From Chitinophagaceae bacterium (GTDB taxonomy: Bacteria; Bacteroidota; Bacteroidia; Chitinophagales; Chitinophagaceae): a stretch of 33,418 nucleotides of DNA. The notes beneath the pieces were generated by a model. The model was given only the letters and a program-made list of their open reading frames with translations, did no database searches and was not told the origin of the DNA. Made by a program: the position numbers and the translations under genes. Below are positions 1-7,707 of this stretch, one piece after another; within the stretch, counting starts at the first letter, position 1; each line of letters starts with the position of its first letter. The stretch covers positions 1-33,418 of the forward strand of contig JAICPX010000004.1 of assembly GCA_025929635.1 (NCBI GenBank). The letters run 5' to 3'.

Positions 1-1
1 A

Positions 2-529
2 GCAGCATTGTATAGGATTTGGGACACAAGACCGATGGGTTTTGCCCCTCAAATTGCGATGGCCCTGTTCGCAGGTTCAGTAAGCAAGGACAAGAGGTTT
101 GCATTTTTATTCCCCATACTCTCATTGTTTATTTCCGACCTTCTTTACCAATTACTATACGCACAGGGTTTAACAACTATAAAGGGGTTTTATTCCGGCC
201 AAATTTCAAATTATATTCTAATAGCTTCCATCACAATTATCGGTTTCTTCATCAATAAAAATAAGGCAGGTCAGATTTTTATAGGTTCTCTTGCAGGAGC
301 TGTTTATTTTTTCCTTGTTTCAAATTTTACGGTTTGGATCGGAGGCGGGCTTGATATTAACAACCAGCCTTATGGAAGATCATTTAGCGGACTTTTGCTC
401 TGTTACTCCGAAGCACTGCCATTTTTTAAATGGAGCCTGTTGTCAACATTCTTATTTAACGGAGTTTTCTTTGGCAGCTATTATTTATTAGGCAAGAGCG
501 TCTTGAAGAAAGAAATGCGGGCTGCCTGA
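2..529 (+). CDS. DUF6580-like integral membrane protein (5'-truncated by window)
   Basis: The reading frame is open to the window edge, and the track start at base 8 is a TTG inside the gene, so the N-terminus is missing. The visible part begins with a 'RPMGFAPQIAMALFAGS' block followed by several hydrophobic helices, one ending in 'FISDLLYQLLY'. This pattern is typical of a Bacteroidota membrane family annotated as DUF6580, which resembles the substrate-binding S components of vitamin transporters. Four or five membrane spans are apparent in 170 residues, with a basic C-terminus (KSVLKKEMRAA). The substrate is unknown. The gene converges on the RNase HI gene with only 47 bp between them. Family assignment is from recognition; function is not established. 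Confidence 0.7.
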   Translation, partial: AALYRIWDTRPMGFAPQIAMALFAGSVSKDKRFAFLFPILSLFISDLLYQLLYAQGLTTIKGFYSGQISNYILIASITIIGFFINKNKAGQIFIGSLAGAVYFFLVSNFTVWIGGGLDINNQPYGRSFSGLLLCYSEALPFFKWSLLSTFLFNGVFFGSYYLLGKSVLKKEMRAA

Positions 530-548
530 GTGTATCTATAAGACATGT

Positions 549-577
549 TCCTCTCTTCAACCGGGAGGATCTTTTTT
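549..577 (+). terminator. Short hairpin with T-tract after the DUF6580-like gene
   Basis: TCCTC and GAGGA can pair around an 11-nt loop and are followed directly by a CTTTTTTC tract. The stem is only 5 bp, so this is a weak candidate. It lies between two convergent genes, and its T-tract touches the stop codon of the RNase HI gene. Confidence 0.4.
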
Positions 578-1056
578 CAGAGCAGTTTACCACGCGTAGC
601 TTCAAATCCTTCATCATCAATTGATATCCCAAAATCAGCAGCTTCGGTTGCCAATTGATCGCAGCGATTGTTATAAGGATTATCTGCATGGCCTTTTACC
701 CATACAAACCGAAGAAATTGTGTTTTTGATAAGTGATAAAACCGGAGCCAGAGGTCTTTGTTTTTCTTCCCTCCTTTAAAATCTGTAGCGATCCAGGTAT
801 TTAACCACCCTTTTTCTACCGCGTCGACAACATATTTGCTGTCGGAATAAATGACAACCTGCAACCCCTGCTTTTTCAAAGACTCTAGCCCTGCGATCAC
901 TGCCATTAACTCCATCCGGTTATTGGTTGTTATCTTATACCCCTGGGACAACTCTTTTTTATGATCGCCCGATATCAGAATTGTGCCATAACCGCCGGGC
1001 CCGGGATTACCCCGGGATGCACCATCGGTATACATAATTACATCACGCTTGCTCAC
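577..1056 (-). CDS. rnhA: Ribonuclease HI
   Basis: Cytoplasmic ribonuclease that cuts the RNA strand of RNA-DNA hybrids. The classical type I signature is complete: 'YTDGASRGNPGPGGYG' with the first catalytic Asp, 'NNRMELMAVIAGL' with Glu, 'YSDSKYVVDAV' with the second Asp, and 'KGHADNPYNNRCDQLA' with the His loop and last Asp. The ORF track begins at 1134, but that 5' extension lies inside the upstream gene and has no homology feel. A GTG at 1056 in 'VSKRDVIMYTDG' overlaps the upstream stop codon as GTGA, and gives 159 residues, close to the usual length of about 155. I therefore choose GTG 1056 and infer translational coupling to the lipoprotein gene. Confidence 0.93.
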   Translation of the reverse strand: MSKRDVIMYTDGASRGNPGPGGYGTILISGDHKKELSQGYKITTNNRMELMAVIAGLESLKKQGLQVVIYSDSKYVVDAVEKGWLNTWIATDFKGGKKNKDLWLRFYHLSKTQFLRFVWVKGHADNPYNNRCDQLATEAADFGISIDDEGFEATRGKLL

Positions 1057-1826
1057 TGCTGGTAATTTTCCGGTGTGGGAAACTTGATCGGTTTTTGCGG
1101 CTCCCCGAAAACCACTTTCAGTACCTCTTTGCAATGAGAGTTGAAATATAAATTATCCAGGGCAATGTATTCTTTTTGATCAGCCATCTTTGCTGAAGGC
1201 ACTATTTTTTTCTCCAGTAATTTTTTCAAATATTTTTCTTTCAACGATTTATTTATTAGGCTTGTTGAAAAACTGATCCTTTTGCCCGATGCATTTTCTA
1301 CCGCTTTGGAAATTAGCTCAGCACAGTACATCTTATCATCGGTCGAAAGATCAAAATTCATGTCAAATTGAAGCTTGTTGTTATAGTGAGTTTCGGCAAT
1401 GCCTTTTAGTTTTTGCAATTCTTCATGGGAAAGATCATAGCGATATACTCCTGCAGCCACATTATTGACCGGAGTGAGAAAGGAATCGACATTATCACGA
1501 CGCATAACTTCATTTGGATTAATATCCCCGGCCATATTGCTGTAAATAAGCATTTCGCCATTGTGGCGGAAAGCTAAGCCACTGTGCGAATAAAGCTTTT
1601 CCTGCTGGCTAAAATCACGAAGCGATTCGCTGATATGATCATTACCACAACGTAATACAAGATCTCCCTCGCGGATACTATCTTTCAATACCTTAATAGC
1701 TTCCCATCTTTTGGTTAGAACAGAGTCTGGTAACGGCACCGGCTTTATTGCATTTGCATTTCCATCATTATCCGAACACGCAACTACAACAATTATCACT
1801 GATATTAACGAAAGGGTCCTTTTCAT
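1053..1826 (-). CDS. YiiX/YebB-like permuted NlpC/P60 lipoprotein
   Basis: A 257-residue protein with a lipoprotein signal (hydrophobic segment ending 'VVVACSDN', Cys at about 17), so it is probably anchored to the cell envelope. The body matches the permuted papain-like fold of the YiiX/DUF830 group: 'GDLVLRCGNDHISESLRDFSQQEKLYSHSGLAF' carries the conserved His, and 'DDKMYCAELISKAV' carries the candidate nucleophilic Cys. In the circularly permuted members His precedes Cys, as here. Members are thought to be hydrolases acting on amide or lipid-like substrates; the substrate here cannot be deduced. The stop codon overlaps the GTG start of rnhA, so the two are probably co-transcribed although their functions seem unrelated. 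Confidence 0.75.
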   Translation of the reverse strand: MKRTLSLISVIIVVVACSDNDGNANAIKPVPLPDSVLTKRWEAIKVLKDSIREGDLVLRCGNDHISESLRDFSQQEKLYSHSGLAFRHNGEMLIYSNMAGDINPNEVMRRDNVDSFLTPVNNVAAGVYRYDLSHEELQKLKGIAETHYNNKLQFDMNFDLSTDDKMYCAELISKAVENASGKRISFSTSLINKSLKEKYLKKLLEKKIVPSAKMADQKEYIALDNLYFNSHCKEVLKVVFGEPQKPIKFPTPENYQQ

Positions 1827-1844
1827 AGAAAGCGGTAAAATTAA

Positions 1845-1876
1845 AAATCCAACTCTGAATAATCAAAGTTGGATTT
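1845..1876 (-). terminator. Intrinsic terminator after the choice-of-anchor-J-like pair
   Basis: Reading the minus strand, AAATCCAAC and GTTGGATTT form a perfect 9-bp stem around a 14-nt loop, followed by a T-rich run (TTTTTAATTTT). It lies directly after the stop at 1897 and before the YiiX-like gene, and so separates the two transcription units. Confidence 0.7.
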
Positions 1877-1896
1877 CTTAAATATTACTATAACTA

Positions 1897-2640
1897 TTAT
1901 TTACTGATAAAGTCAAAATCATCAATTCCGATCTCGTCTGAAACCGACCCGCTGGGGCCACCATTCTTCACAAAATAACGGAAACCTACACGGTGTTTTT
2001 GCGGAATAGTTCCGTTAGGTAAACCAGAGATAGTGAGTTCAAATTTTGTCCATGTTGTCGGGTATCCTGTGGGATAAGGCGCAGCTGAAAGTGTCGGATT
2101 AATATCCAGCAGCTTAACCGTGAAATCACCTGTTTCCAGATCAGATCTTCCAACGTTTGTACTCTCATTATTTGGATTCAACCATACCTGCATACGATCC
2201 GGAAAACTCACAGGGCTTCTTGTCGTTGTCCAGAAAGAGATAACATCTCCGTTTTTCATTGAAAGGGCAGGGGATATCAGCCAACAATTGATGAAGGACA
2301 AGCCTTCACCTACCGTATAAGGAGCAAATGCATGCTCATTGGCACTGGCTTTATATGAATGAGAAGCGATTGAAGAAACAAAAGGACCTCCTTTTGTAGC
2401 GTTTACGATAAATGAACCTTGCTGCCATGAATCACCACCCAATGGGTTGCTTAAGTTCACGGCTTTCCATCCCAAATCAATGACACGCTGCATTGAATCA
2501 AACTCTTCATGATAAGAAAGACTTACGGGCTGATTTGATTCAACAAGTGCCGCAGCTCTTTCTTCGCTGCACGCGCTGAGGAGAATGAGAGAAAATATCG
2601 TAAGTACGAAACCAATTAGGGATAATTTTCCAGTTCTCAT
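1897..2640 (-). CDS. Choice-of-anchor-J / cleaved-adhesin-like lipoprotein
   Basis: A 247-residue predicted lipoprotein ('LILLSACSEE', Cys at about 24) with a single beta-rich domain. It opens with 'YHEEFDSMQRVIDLGWKAVNLSNPLGGDSWQQG' and continues with '...CWLISPALSMKNGDVISFWTTT...', 'RMQVWLN' and 'WTKFELTISGLP...HRVGFRYF', and closes with 'IGIDDFDFIS'. This order (EEFD...GW..., ISP.....G..ISFW, R.QV, T.F, RFRY, IGID) is the usual pattern of the choice-of-anchor J domain, related to the C-terminal domains of cleaved adhesins and MAM-like jellyroll folds. It is homologous to its upstream neighbour (2672-3424) but diverged. The ligand is unknown; such domains generally bind carbohydrate or protein at the surface. 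No enzyme motif is visible. Confidence 0.78.
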   Translation of the reverse strand: MRTGKLSLIGFVLTIFSLILLSACSEERAAALVESNQPVSLSYHEEFDSMQRVIDLGWKAVNLSNPLGGDSWQQGSFIVNATKGGPFVSSIASHSYKASANEHAFAPYTVGEGLSFINCWLISPALSMKNGDVISFWTTTRSPVSFPDRMQVWLNPNNESTNVGRSDLETGDFTVKLLDINPTLSAAPYPTGYPTTWTKFELTISGLPNGTIPQKHRVGFRYFVKNGGPSGSVSDEIGIDDFDFISK

Positions 2641-2671
2641 TTGTAATTTTTTTATGGTTAGTACTGAATGA

Positions 2672-3424
2672 TTAATGTTTACTAATATAAGCTACGCTGT
2701 CAACACCAATGGCAGACCCCCTTCCGTTATTACCAGCACCTTCAGTATAATAGCGGAAGGCAAATCTTCCTTTTGTTGGTTCACTTAGACCAACAACCGT
2801 AGCTGTGAACTTTGTCCAGACATGCGGATACGCCTGCCTGGCCTGTTGATGTAGCGGATTCGCCGGGTTTATAAAGGCGCTTTTCAAAAACTCATAATAA
2901 AAAGGATTGATGTCAAGAAGAGCTACCGTGAAATCACCGGGGTCATTTCCATCGCCAACATTCAATGAAGTCGTTTTATTCATTCTGACTTGCAGGCGAT
3001 TCACAAAATCAGTAGAGTCATTATTGAAGAATAATAATTGCGCACGCGTATAGAAAGTGATCTGGTCACCGTTTTGCATTATTATTTCAGGGGATACTGC
3101 CCAGTTACTGATTGTTACCGCGGCCGCCGAGGTTGCCTGGTAATCTGACCAAAGATATCCATTACCTGTGCCGCTCCATGAATGAAAAGGAATACCAGTA
3201 AGTGCGTCAGGATTTTGCCAACCGGTTCGACCGATGAATTCACTACGATTAATGAAACGCCAGCCCCTGTCATAAGCATTTTTTGCAGTATCGAATTCTT
3301 CAACAAATGATTGATCCGGAACCGGGGGTGGTTCCAGGAGATAACGATCGTCTTTACATGATTGCAGTAAGGTGAGGATACAAATAGATGCCAGTAAAAA
3401 TCCAGGGATAGTAGATTTCTTCAT
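2672..3424 (-). CDS. Choice-of-anchor-J-like lipoprotein, paralogue of the downstream gene
   Basis: A 250-residue predicted lipoprotein ('ILTLLQSCKDD', Cys at about 23) with the same domain order as its downstream neighbour: 'FVEEFDTAKNAYDRGWRFINRSEFIGRTGW', 'NWAVSPEIIMQNGDQITFYTRA', 'RLQVRMN', 'GDFTVALLDINP', 'VWTKFTATVVGL', 'RFAFRYYTEGAG', 'IGVDSVAYIS'. The pair shares the 'GDFTV.LLDINP' block, which argues for tandem duplication. Only 31 bp separate them, so they are probably one operon with the terminator at 1845-1876 as its end. Relative to the neighbour, this copy has an insertion around 'FLKSAFINPANPLHQQARQ'. Function is unknown beyond a surface beta-sandwich. Confidence 0.78.
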   Translation of the reverse strand: MKKSTIPGFLLASICILTLLQSCKDDRYLLEPPPVPDQSFVEEFDTAKNAYDRGWRFINRSEFIGRTGWQNPDALTGIPFHSWSGTGNGYLWSDYQATSAAAVTISNWAVSPEIIMQNGDQITFYTRAQLLFFNNDSTDFVNRLQVRMNKTTSLNVGDGNDPGDFTVALLDINPFYYEFLKSAFINPANPLHQQARQAYPHVWTKFTATVVGLSEPTKGRFAFRYYTEGAGNNGRGSAIGVDSVAYISKH

Positions 3425-3512
3425 AAGCGTTCAGTTAGTGTTGATTATGGCAGTGAAAGTAGTCAAATTTTATATTCGAAAAAAAGATTTTTTTTCTACA
3501 ATTTCCACAGTA

Positions 3513-5138
3513 TCAGACCTGGAAGACACCAAGTTTTATTGCAGAAGAATGCGGGTTATTGTTTGCTGCAGAAATGGCTTCTGATACCAAAATCCTGGTT
3601 TGGAGGGGATCAATTATATCATCGACCCATAACCGGGCCGCAGCATAGTAAGGAGTTGTTTGCAGATCGTACCGGCTTATGATCTCAGATAACAACTTTT
3701 GTTCGTCGTCGGCCTTTATTTCCTGTCCTTTGGCTTTCATTGCACTTACCTGTATTTGTAAAAGTGTTTTTGCTGCCTGGTCGCCACCCATTACAGCAAT
3801 TTTTGCCGTTGGCCATGCATAAATGAAGCGCGGACCATACGCTTTGCCGCACATTGCATAATTCCCGGCGCCATAAGAATTACCAATGACGATAGTGATC
3901 TTTGGCACAACTGAATTGGCTACGGCGTTTACCATTTTTGCACCATCTTTTATAATACCCGCGTGTTCACTCCGGCTCCCTACCATAAAGCCGGTAACAT
4001 CCTGCAGAAAAACAAGCGGGATTTTTTTCTGGTTGCAATTGAGAATAAATCTTGCAGCTTTGTCAGCACTGTCATTATAGATAACACCGCCTAACTGCAT
4101 TTCTCCCTTTTTTGTTTTTACGATCTTCCGTTGATTCGCAACGATCCCGACAGCCCAACCATCAATCCTTCCGTAACCACAGATAATTGTTTTACCATAT
4201 TCCTCTTTGAATTGTTGAAATGCTGAATCGTCAACAATTCTTTCGATGATGTCAAGCATATCATAGGTCTTGCCATCAAACGGAACTAAACCAAGTAACT
4301 CATTCGGAACTTTTTTTGGAGCAATTGAAGCCTTTCTGTCAAACCCCGCTTTTTCTTTTTCACCCAGCATGGATAGCAAGCGCTTAATGTGATCCATACA
4401 TTCTTGTTCTGTTTTGAATTTATAGTCTGCTGTACCGGAGATCTCCGAATGAGTAGCTGCGCCACCCAACGTTTCTGTATCAATATCCTCACCGATTGCT
4501 GCTTTTACAAGGTAGGGCCCGGCTAAAAAGATCGAGCCATTTCCCTCTACCATCAGCGTTTCGTCGCTCATGATCGGCAGGTATGCGCCCCCGGCCACAC
4601 AAGGACCCATTACTGCGGCAATTTGAGTAATGCCCATTGCACTCATACGGGCATTGTTGTAAAATATTCTTCCGAAATGTTCTTTGTCAGGAAAAATTTC
4701 ATCCTGCATCGGGAGAAATACACCAGCGCTATCCACCAGGTAAATAATGGGCAAATAATTCTCCATTGCGATCTCCTGCATACGGAGATTCTTCTTACCT
4801 GTGATTGGAAACCATGCGCCTGCTTTTACGGTTTGATCATTTGCAACGATCACGCATTGCCTGTTGCTTACCCAGCCAACACCCGCAACAGATCCGCCTG
4901 CTGGACAGCCGCCTTGTTCCTGGTACATGTCGTACCCGGCAAAAGCGCCTATTTCAATAAATGGTTTGTCTTTATCAACGAGGTATTCAATCCGTTGCCT
5001 GGGTGTTAGCTTGTTTTTCTCCTTTTGTTTTTCAACCGCTTTTTTACCACCGCCTTCATAGATCTTTTGCAAACGCCGGCGCATTTCGCTTAGTTGCATC
5101 TTCATGGCATCTTCGTTACGATTGAAATCAAGATTCAT
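3513..5138 (-). CDS. Acyl-CoA carboxylase, carboxyltransferase (beta) subunit
   Basis: A 541-residue biotin-dependent carboxyltransferase that transfers CO2 from carboxybiotin to an acyl-CoA in the cytoplasm. The N-half has 'LTPRQRIEYLVD' followed by the acyl-CoA-binding carboxyltransferase core ('YLVDSAGVFLPMQDEIFPD...', 'AVMGPCVAGGAYLPIMSDE'). The C-half has 'GYGRIDGWAVGIVANQR', 'FLQDVTGFMVGSRSEHAGIIKDGAKMVNAVAN' and 'GNSYGAGNYAMCGKAYGPRFIYAWPTAKIAVMGG'. The 'DSAGVFLP' and 'GNSYGAGNYAMCG' forms are closest to methylcrotonyl-CoA carboxylase beta, although propionyl- or geranyl-CoA carboxylase is possible. The track begins at a TTG (5147); ATG 5138 (MNLDFNRNED) is more likely. No biotin-carboxylase alpha gene is adjacent, so the partner must be encoded elsewhere. 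Confidence 0.9.
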   Translation of the reverse strand: MNLDFNRNEDAMKMQLSEMRRRLQKIYEGGGKKAVEKQKEKNKLTPRQRIEYLVDKDKPFIEIGAFAGYDMYQEQGGCPAGGSVAGVGWVSNRQCVIVANDQTVKAGAWFPITGKKNLRMQEIAMENYLPIIYLVDSAGVFLPMQDEIFPDKEHFGRIFYNNARMSAMGITQIAAVMGPCVAGGAYLPIMSDETLMVEGNGSIFLAGPYLVKAAIGEDIDTETLGGAATHSEISGTADYKFKTEQECMDHIKRLLSMLGEKEKAGFDRKASIAPKKVPNELLGLVPFDGKTYDMLDIIERIVDDSAFQQFKEEYGKTIICGYGRIDGWAVGIVANQRKIVKTKKGEMQLGGVIYNDSADKAARFILNCNQKKIPLVFLQDVTGFMVGSRSEHAGIIKDGAKMVNAVANSVVPKITIVIGNSYGAGNYAMCGKAYGPRFIYAWPTAKIAVMGGDQAAKTLLQIQVSAMKAKGQEIKADDEQKLLSEIISRYDLQTTPYYAAARLWVDDIIDPLQTRILVSEAISAANNNPHSSAIKLGVFQV

Positions 5139-5153
5139 AATTGGCAAATATAA

Positions 5154-5278
5154 GTCGGAAGTTAGATGTCTGAGGTCTGGGGTCTGAGGTTCGAGGTCGG
5201 AAGTCCGAAGTCACATTTGAATCTTCATACGTAGGAATCAGACATCGTACATCTGTGCTCAGACCTCAGACTTCACCA
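5154..5278. repeat. Inverted array of degenerate 7-bp units (GTCTGAG type)
   Basis: From 5154 the plus strand reads nine consecutive heptads: gtcggaa, gttagat, gtctgag, gtctggg, gtctgag, gttcgag, gtcggaa, gtccgaa, gtcacat. After about 20 bases the complementary units follow in the same 7-bp phase (atcagac at 5237, atcgtac, atctgtg, ctcagac, ctcagac, ttcacca to 5278). The two halves can therefore pair as an imperfect long hairpin. The element fills the whole spacer between the divergent carboxylase and Na/Pi cotransporter genes. It has no coding potential and no visible target duplication. Confidence 0.75.
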
Positions 5279-5299
5279 CTTTTCCCGTAACTTATCGAC

Positions 5300-6964
5300 A
5301 TGTTTGAATCAGTTGATATATGGAAAATGCTGGCAGGTATTGCCATATTCCTGTTGGGCATAAAATTTCTTGAAGAATCGTTACAGGAGCTGGCAGGCAG
5401 ACCATTTAAACTCTTTTTAAAAAAACAAACCCAAAATAAACTTAAGGCGATAGGCGGTGGTGCTGTGGTTACTGCCGTTTTGCAAAGCAGCTCGGTTGTG
5501 AACCTGATGGTGCTTGCTTTTGTTGGAGCAGGGATTATTCATATGCAGAATGCGCTGGCAATTATCCTGGGAGCAAATCTTGGCTCCACGGTCAGTAATT
5601 GGTTAATTGTATTAGTGGGATTCAAAGTCAACATCGAAAATTTTGCATTGCCCATAACAGGTCTTGCTGGCCTGGGTTACGTGATATTCAATAAAGGTTC
5701 GCGAATCAATAACTGGTGTCGTTTTCTGCTTGGATTTAGTTTTTTATTTGTGGGGCTTGGTTATATACGTACAGGAATGGAAGATACCGTGAAGCATGTC
5801 GACCTGGCTCAATACCAGGATTCGGCTGCGATCATTTTTGTCCTGGTGGGTTTTATCGTGACCACAATTATCCAGGCAAGTTCGGCCACCATGGCTCTTA
5901 CTTTGAGCGCATTATTTGCCGGGGCGATCAATCTTTATGATGCAATGGCAATCACGCTGGGTTCAGAGGTAGGAACGACCATAAAGCTGTTTATAGCCAG
6001 TATAAAAGGATCCGCGGTAAAAAAGAGAGTTGCGCTCGGTAATTTTTTGATCAATATTATTACCGCATCGGTGACATTAGGTTTCTTATTGCCTGTACAC
6101 CGTTTGATTACCGAAGTGATTGGAATCAGGGATAATTTGATAGCGCTGGTATTTTTTCAAAGCTTCATTAATATTCTTGGGATCATTATTTTTTATCCTT
6201 TATTAAAAGTAATGGGTCAATTCCTGGAGAAGAGATTTCGTTCAGCTGATGATGAAACAATGTTCATTCATAAAGTGGATACCAAAGAGCCATCTATGGC
6301 TTTATATGCAATGGAAAAAGAGGATCGTCATTTAATCGCCGCTGTTTGTGACTTTATATTAGATTGTTTTGGCGTGGATAACAAATTAGAGAAAGACATG
6401 AAACTAAATAAGAGATTTTCTGAGCAAAATCTTTCAAAAAAATATGAGTACATTAAATTTCTATATGGCGAAATTCATAGTTATTATATCCAGCTGCGGG
6501 AAACGATGGGAAAGAAAGATGATTCGGAGAAAGCCGATCGGCTGATGTCATCAGCGCGGAATACGATGTATGCAGCAAAGAGCTTTAAAGATGCTTTGCC
6601 CGATAAGGACCAGTTGCACAATTCAAGTAATGAGACGAAGTATATTTTTTACAAGCAAACAAAAGCAGAAGTAAAGAAATTCTGTGAAGCGATACAGAAT
6701 CTGTTAATAAAAGAAAAACATGATAACATCAAAGAAGTTGTGGAAGTATACCATTCCGTAACCGGGGGATACACAGAAACATTGCAACATTTGTATAAAG
6801 AAGGCACGGCCAAACATGTCAATGAGACCGAGATCACCACGCTGTTGAATTTTAACCGCGAAGTCTTTACAGGTTTCAAGTCTCTATTCTTTGGAATTAA
6901 AGATCTCTTGTTTGACAGGGAACAATCCAGGCAATTGGACGAGTTACCGGGATTTATCAGGTAG
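5300..6964 (+). CDS. Na+/phosphate cotransporter family protein with PhoU-like C-terminal domain
   Basis: A 554-residue inner-membrane transporter of the NptA/YjbB type, expected to couple Na+ influx to phosphate movement. The N-terminal 310 residues hold the two inverted Na/Pi repeats with the hallmark QSSS motifs: 'GGGAVVTAVLQSSSVVNLMVLAFVGAG' and 'GFIVTTIIQASSATMALTLSALFAG' (the second as QASSA), each followed by a 'GANLGST' or 'GSEVGTT' turn. About eight or nine membrane helices are visible. The C-terminal 220 residues are charged and helical, as in the PhoU-like regulatory domain of this family. It starts right after the heptad-repeat element, so any promoter must lie in or beside that repeat. 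The direction of phosphate transport cannot be read from sequence. Confidence 0.88.
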   Translation: MFESVDIWKMLAGIAIFLLGIKFLEESLQELAGRPFKLFLKKQTQNKLKAIGGGAVVTAVLQSSSVVNLMVLAFVGAGIIHMQNALAIILGANLGSTVSNWLIVLVGFKVNIENFALPITGLAGLGYVIFNKGSRINNWCRFLLGFSFLFVGLGYIRTGMEDTVKHVDLAQYQDSAAIIFVLVGFIVTTIIQASSATMALTLSALFAGAINLYDAMAITLGSEVGTTIKLFIASIKGSAVKKRVALGNFLINIITASVTLGFLLPVHRLITEVIGIRDNLIALVFFQSFINILGIIIFYPLLKVMGQFLEKRFRSADDETMFIHKVDTKEPSMALYAMEKEDRHLIAAVCDFILDCFGVDNKLEKDMKLNKRFSEQNLSKKYEYIKFLYGEIHSYYIQLRETMGKKDDSEKADRLMSSARNTMYAAKSFKDALPDKDQLHNSSNETKYIFYKQTKAEVKKFCEAIQNLLIKEKHDNIKEVVEVYHSVTGGYTETLQHLYKEGTAKHVNETEITTLLNFNREVFTGFKSLFFGIKDLLFDREQSRQLDELPGFIR

Positions 6965-7032
6965 GATAGAAATGACTATCAAAGGACCATTAACTACTGA
7001 ATTTTTAATTTTATCATTCCCGATTTAGATTT

Positions 7033-7040
7033 TACATTTG
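7033..7040 (+). promoter_or_regulatory. -7 promoter element of tRNA-Leu
   Basis: TACATTTG matches the Bacteroidota -7 consensus TAnnTTTG exactly and lies 10 bp before the first base of the tRNA, a fitting distance for a transcription start at or just before the mature 5' end. No convincing TTTG -33 element is visible in the AT-rich upstream stretch. Confidence 0.6.
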
Positions 7041-7050
7041 CAACCCCATT

Positions 7051-7134
7051 GCCCAGATGGCGGAATTGGTAGACGCGCTGGACTCAAAATCCAGTGGTAG
7101 CAATACTGTGCAGGTTCGATTCCTGTTCTGGGCA
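7051..7134 (+). tRNA. tRNA-Leu (anticodon CAA)
   Basis: The acceptor stem GCCCAGA pairs with TCTGGGC at 7127-7133, followed by discriminator A. The D arm contains 'ATGGCGGAATTGGTAGACGCG', the anticodon arm is CTGGA-CTCAAAA-TCCAG (anticodon CAA, reading UUG), and there is a class II variable arm before the T arm 'CAGGTTCGATTCCTG'. The length of 84 nt and the long variable arm fit tRNA-Leu. CCA is not encoded. The gene stands alone between the Na/Pi transporter and a strong terminator. Confidence 0.95.
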
Positions 7135-7144
7135 CGATAAAAAC

Positions 7145-7172
7145 CTTGTAAGTGTTGACTTACAAGTTTTTT
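7145..7172 (+). terminator. Intrinsic terminator of tRNA-Leu
   Basis: CTTGTAAGT and ACTTACAAG form a perfect 9-bp stem with a GTTG tetraloop, followed directly by TTTTTTC. It begins 11 nt after the mature 3' end of the tRNA and defines a monocistronic tRNA transcript. Confidence 0.88.
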
Positions 7173-7218
7173 CATTGTAAGTGTATTAAAGAATGTAGCT
7201 TGTTTCCCCTTTTCTGCC

Positions 7219-7476
7219 GTGATAATAGACAAGTTGACACGAAATGACTCACGAAATCACAGGCCCCCAACCAACGAGTACGCAAAATTTAGTAAGAAGA
7301 CAGGACCTATTCAACCAAAACAGCTGGCTGGCATCTACAACGTATGCGACAAAGCAATGAAAAAATGGGTTAACCCATTTACCGGGAAATTAGAGAAACA
7401 AAGGAAGAGCGCATTCGGTTACTTAAGTGAAGTTCAGATTCAATATGTTGGTGAATCGTGTAAATGTAAAGCCTAA
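7219..7476 (+). CDS. Small hypothetical protein with a DNA-binding-like HTH segment
   Basis: An ORF of 85 codons starting with GTG. The central part, 'KKTGPIQPKQLAGIYNVCDKAMKKWVNPF', looks like a short winged-helix or MerR-type helix-turn-helix seen in many very small Bacteroidota proteins of unknown role: a helix, a turn at 'YNVC', then a recognition helix 'DKAMKKWV'. The N-terminal 25 residues (MIIDKLTRNDSRNHRPPTNEY) are low in hydrophobicity and may not be translated; no in-frame ATG precedes the HTH. The C-terminus 'CKCKA' is also unusual. It could be a functional small regulator or a decayed gene. No partner gene is obvious; a terminator lies upstream and a 231-bp gap downstream. Confidence 0.4.
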   Translation: MIIDKLTRNDSRNHRPPTNEYAKFSKKTGPIQPKQLAGIYNVCDKAMKKWVNPFTGKLEKQRKSAFGYLSEVQIQYVGESCKCKA

Positions 7477-7707
7477 AGCTTTTTCTCAAATCTTTTCTTC
7501 AGAATACTTGATGAAAACAATCGTTAAAAGTGGGGGTTTAGCAAGCAATTTTAAGCCCCATTCGGCAAAATTATTGTAGCCTTTTTAGATCGATGTACTC
7601 CCTTCAAAAACATTGTGGAAATTGTTCGGGATGTAATTAAGATGAAGAATAAGTAACAAGTTAATCGCTCCCGGAATCGGGAAGAACTTAAAAGTAGAAC
7701 ACTACTT

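Noticed and set aside
577-1134. RNase HI starting at 1134
   Set aside because: The extra 26 codons lie inside the upstream lipoprotein gene and exceed the usual length of the family; GTG 1056 fits better.
5154-5278. CRISPR array
   Set aside because: The units are 7 bp, contiguous and degenerate, without spacers, and no cas genes are near.
7243-7360. An ATG-initiated frame 'MTHEITGPQPTSTQNL...' within the small HTH-like ORF
   Set aside because: It is short, ends early and has no recognisable pattern, whereas the other frame carries the helix-turn-helix core.
7051-7476. Integration site at tRNA-Leu
   Set aside because: No second copy of the tRNA 3' end, no integrase and no phage or plasmid gene were found downstream.
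7477-7707. Regulatory RNA in the 231-bp gap before the L,D-transpeptidase
   Set aside because: Short complementary runs (GGGG/CCCC and TCCCG/CGGGA) exist, but no known riboswitch pattern or strong fold is recognisable.
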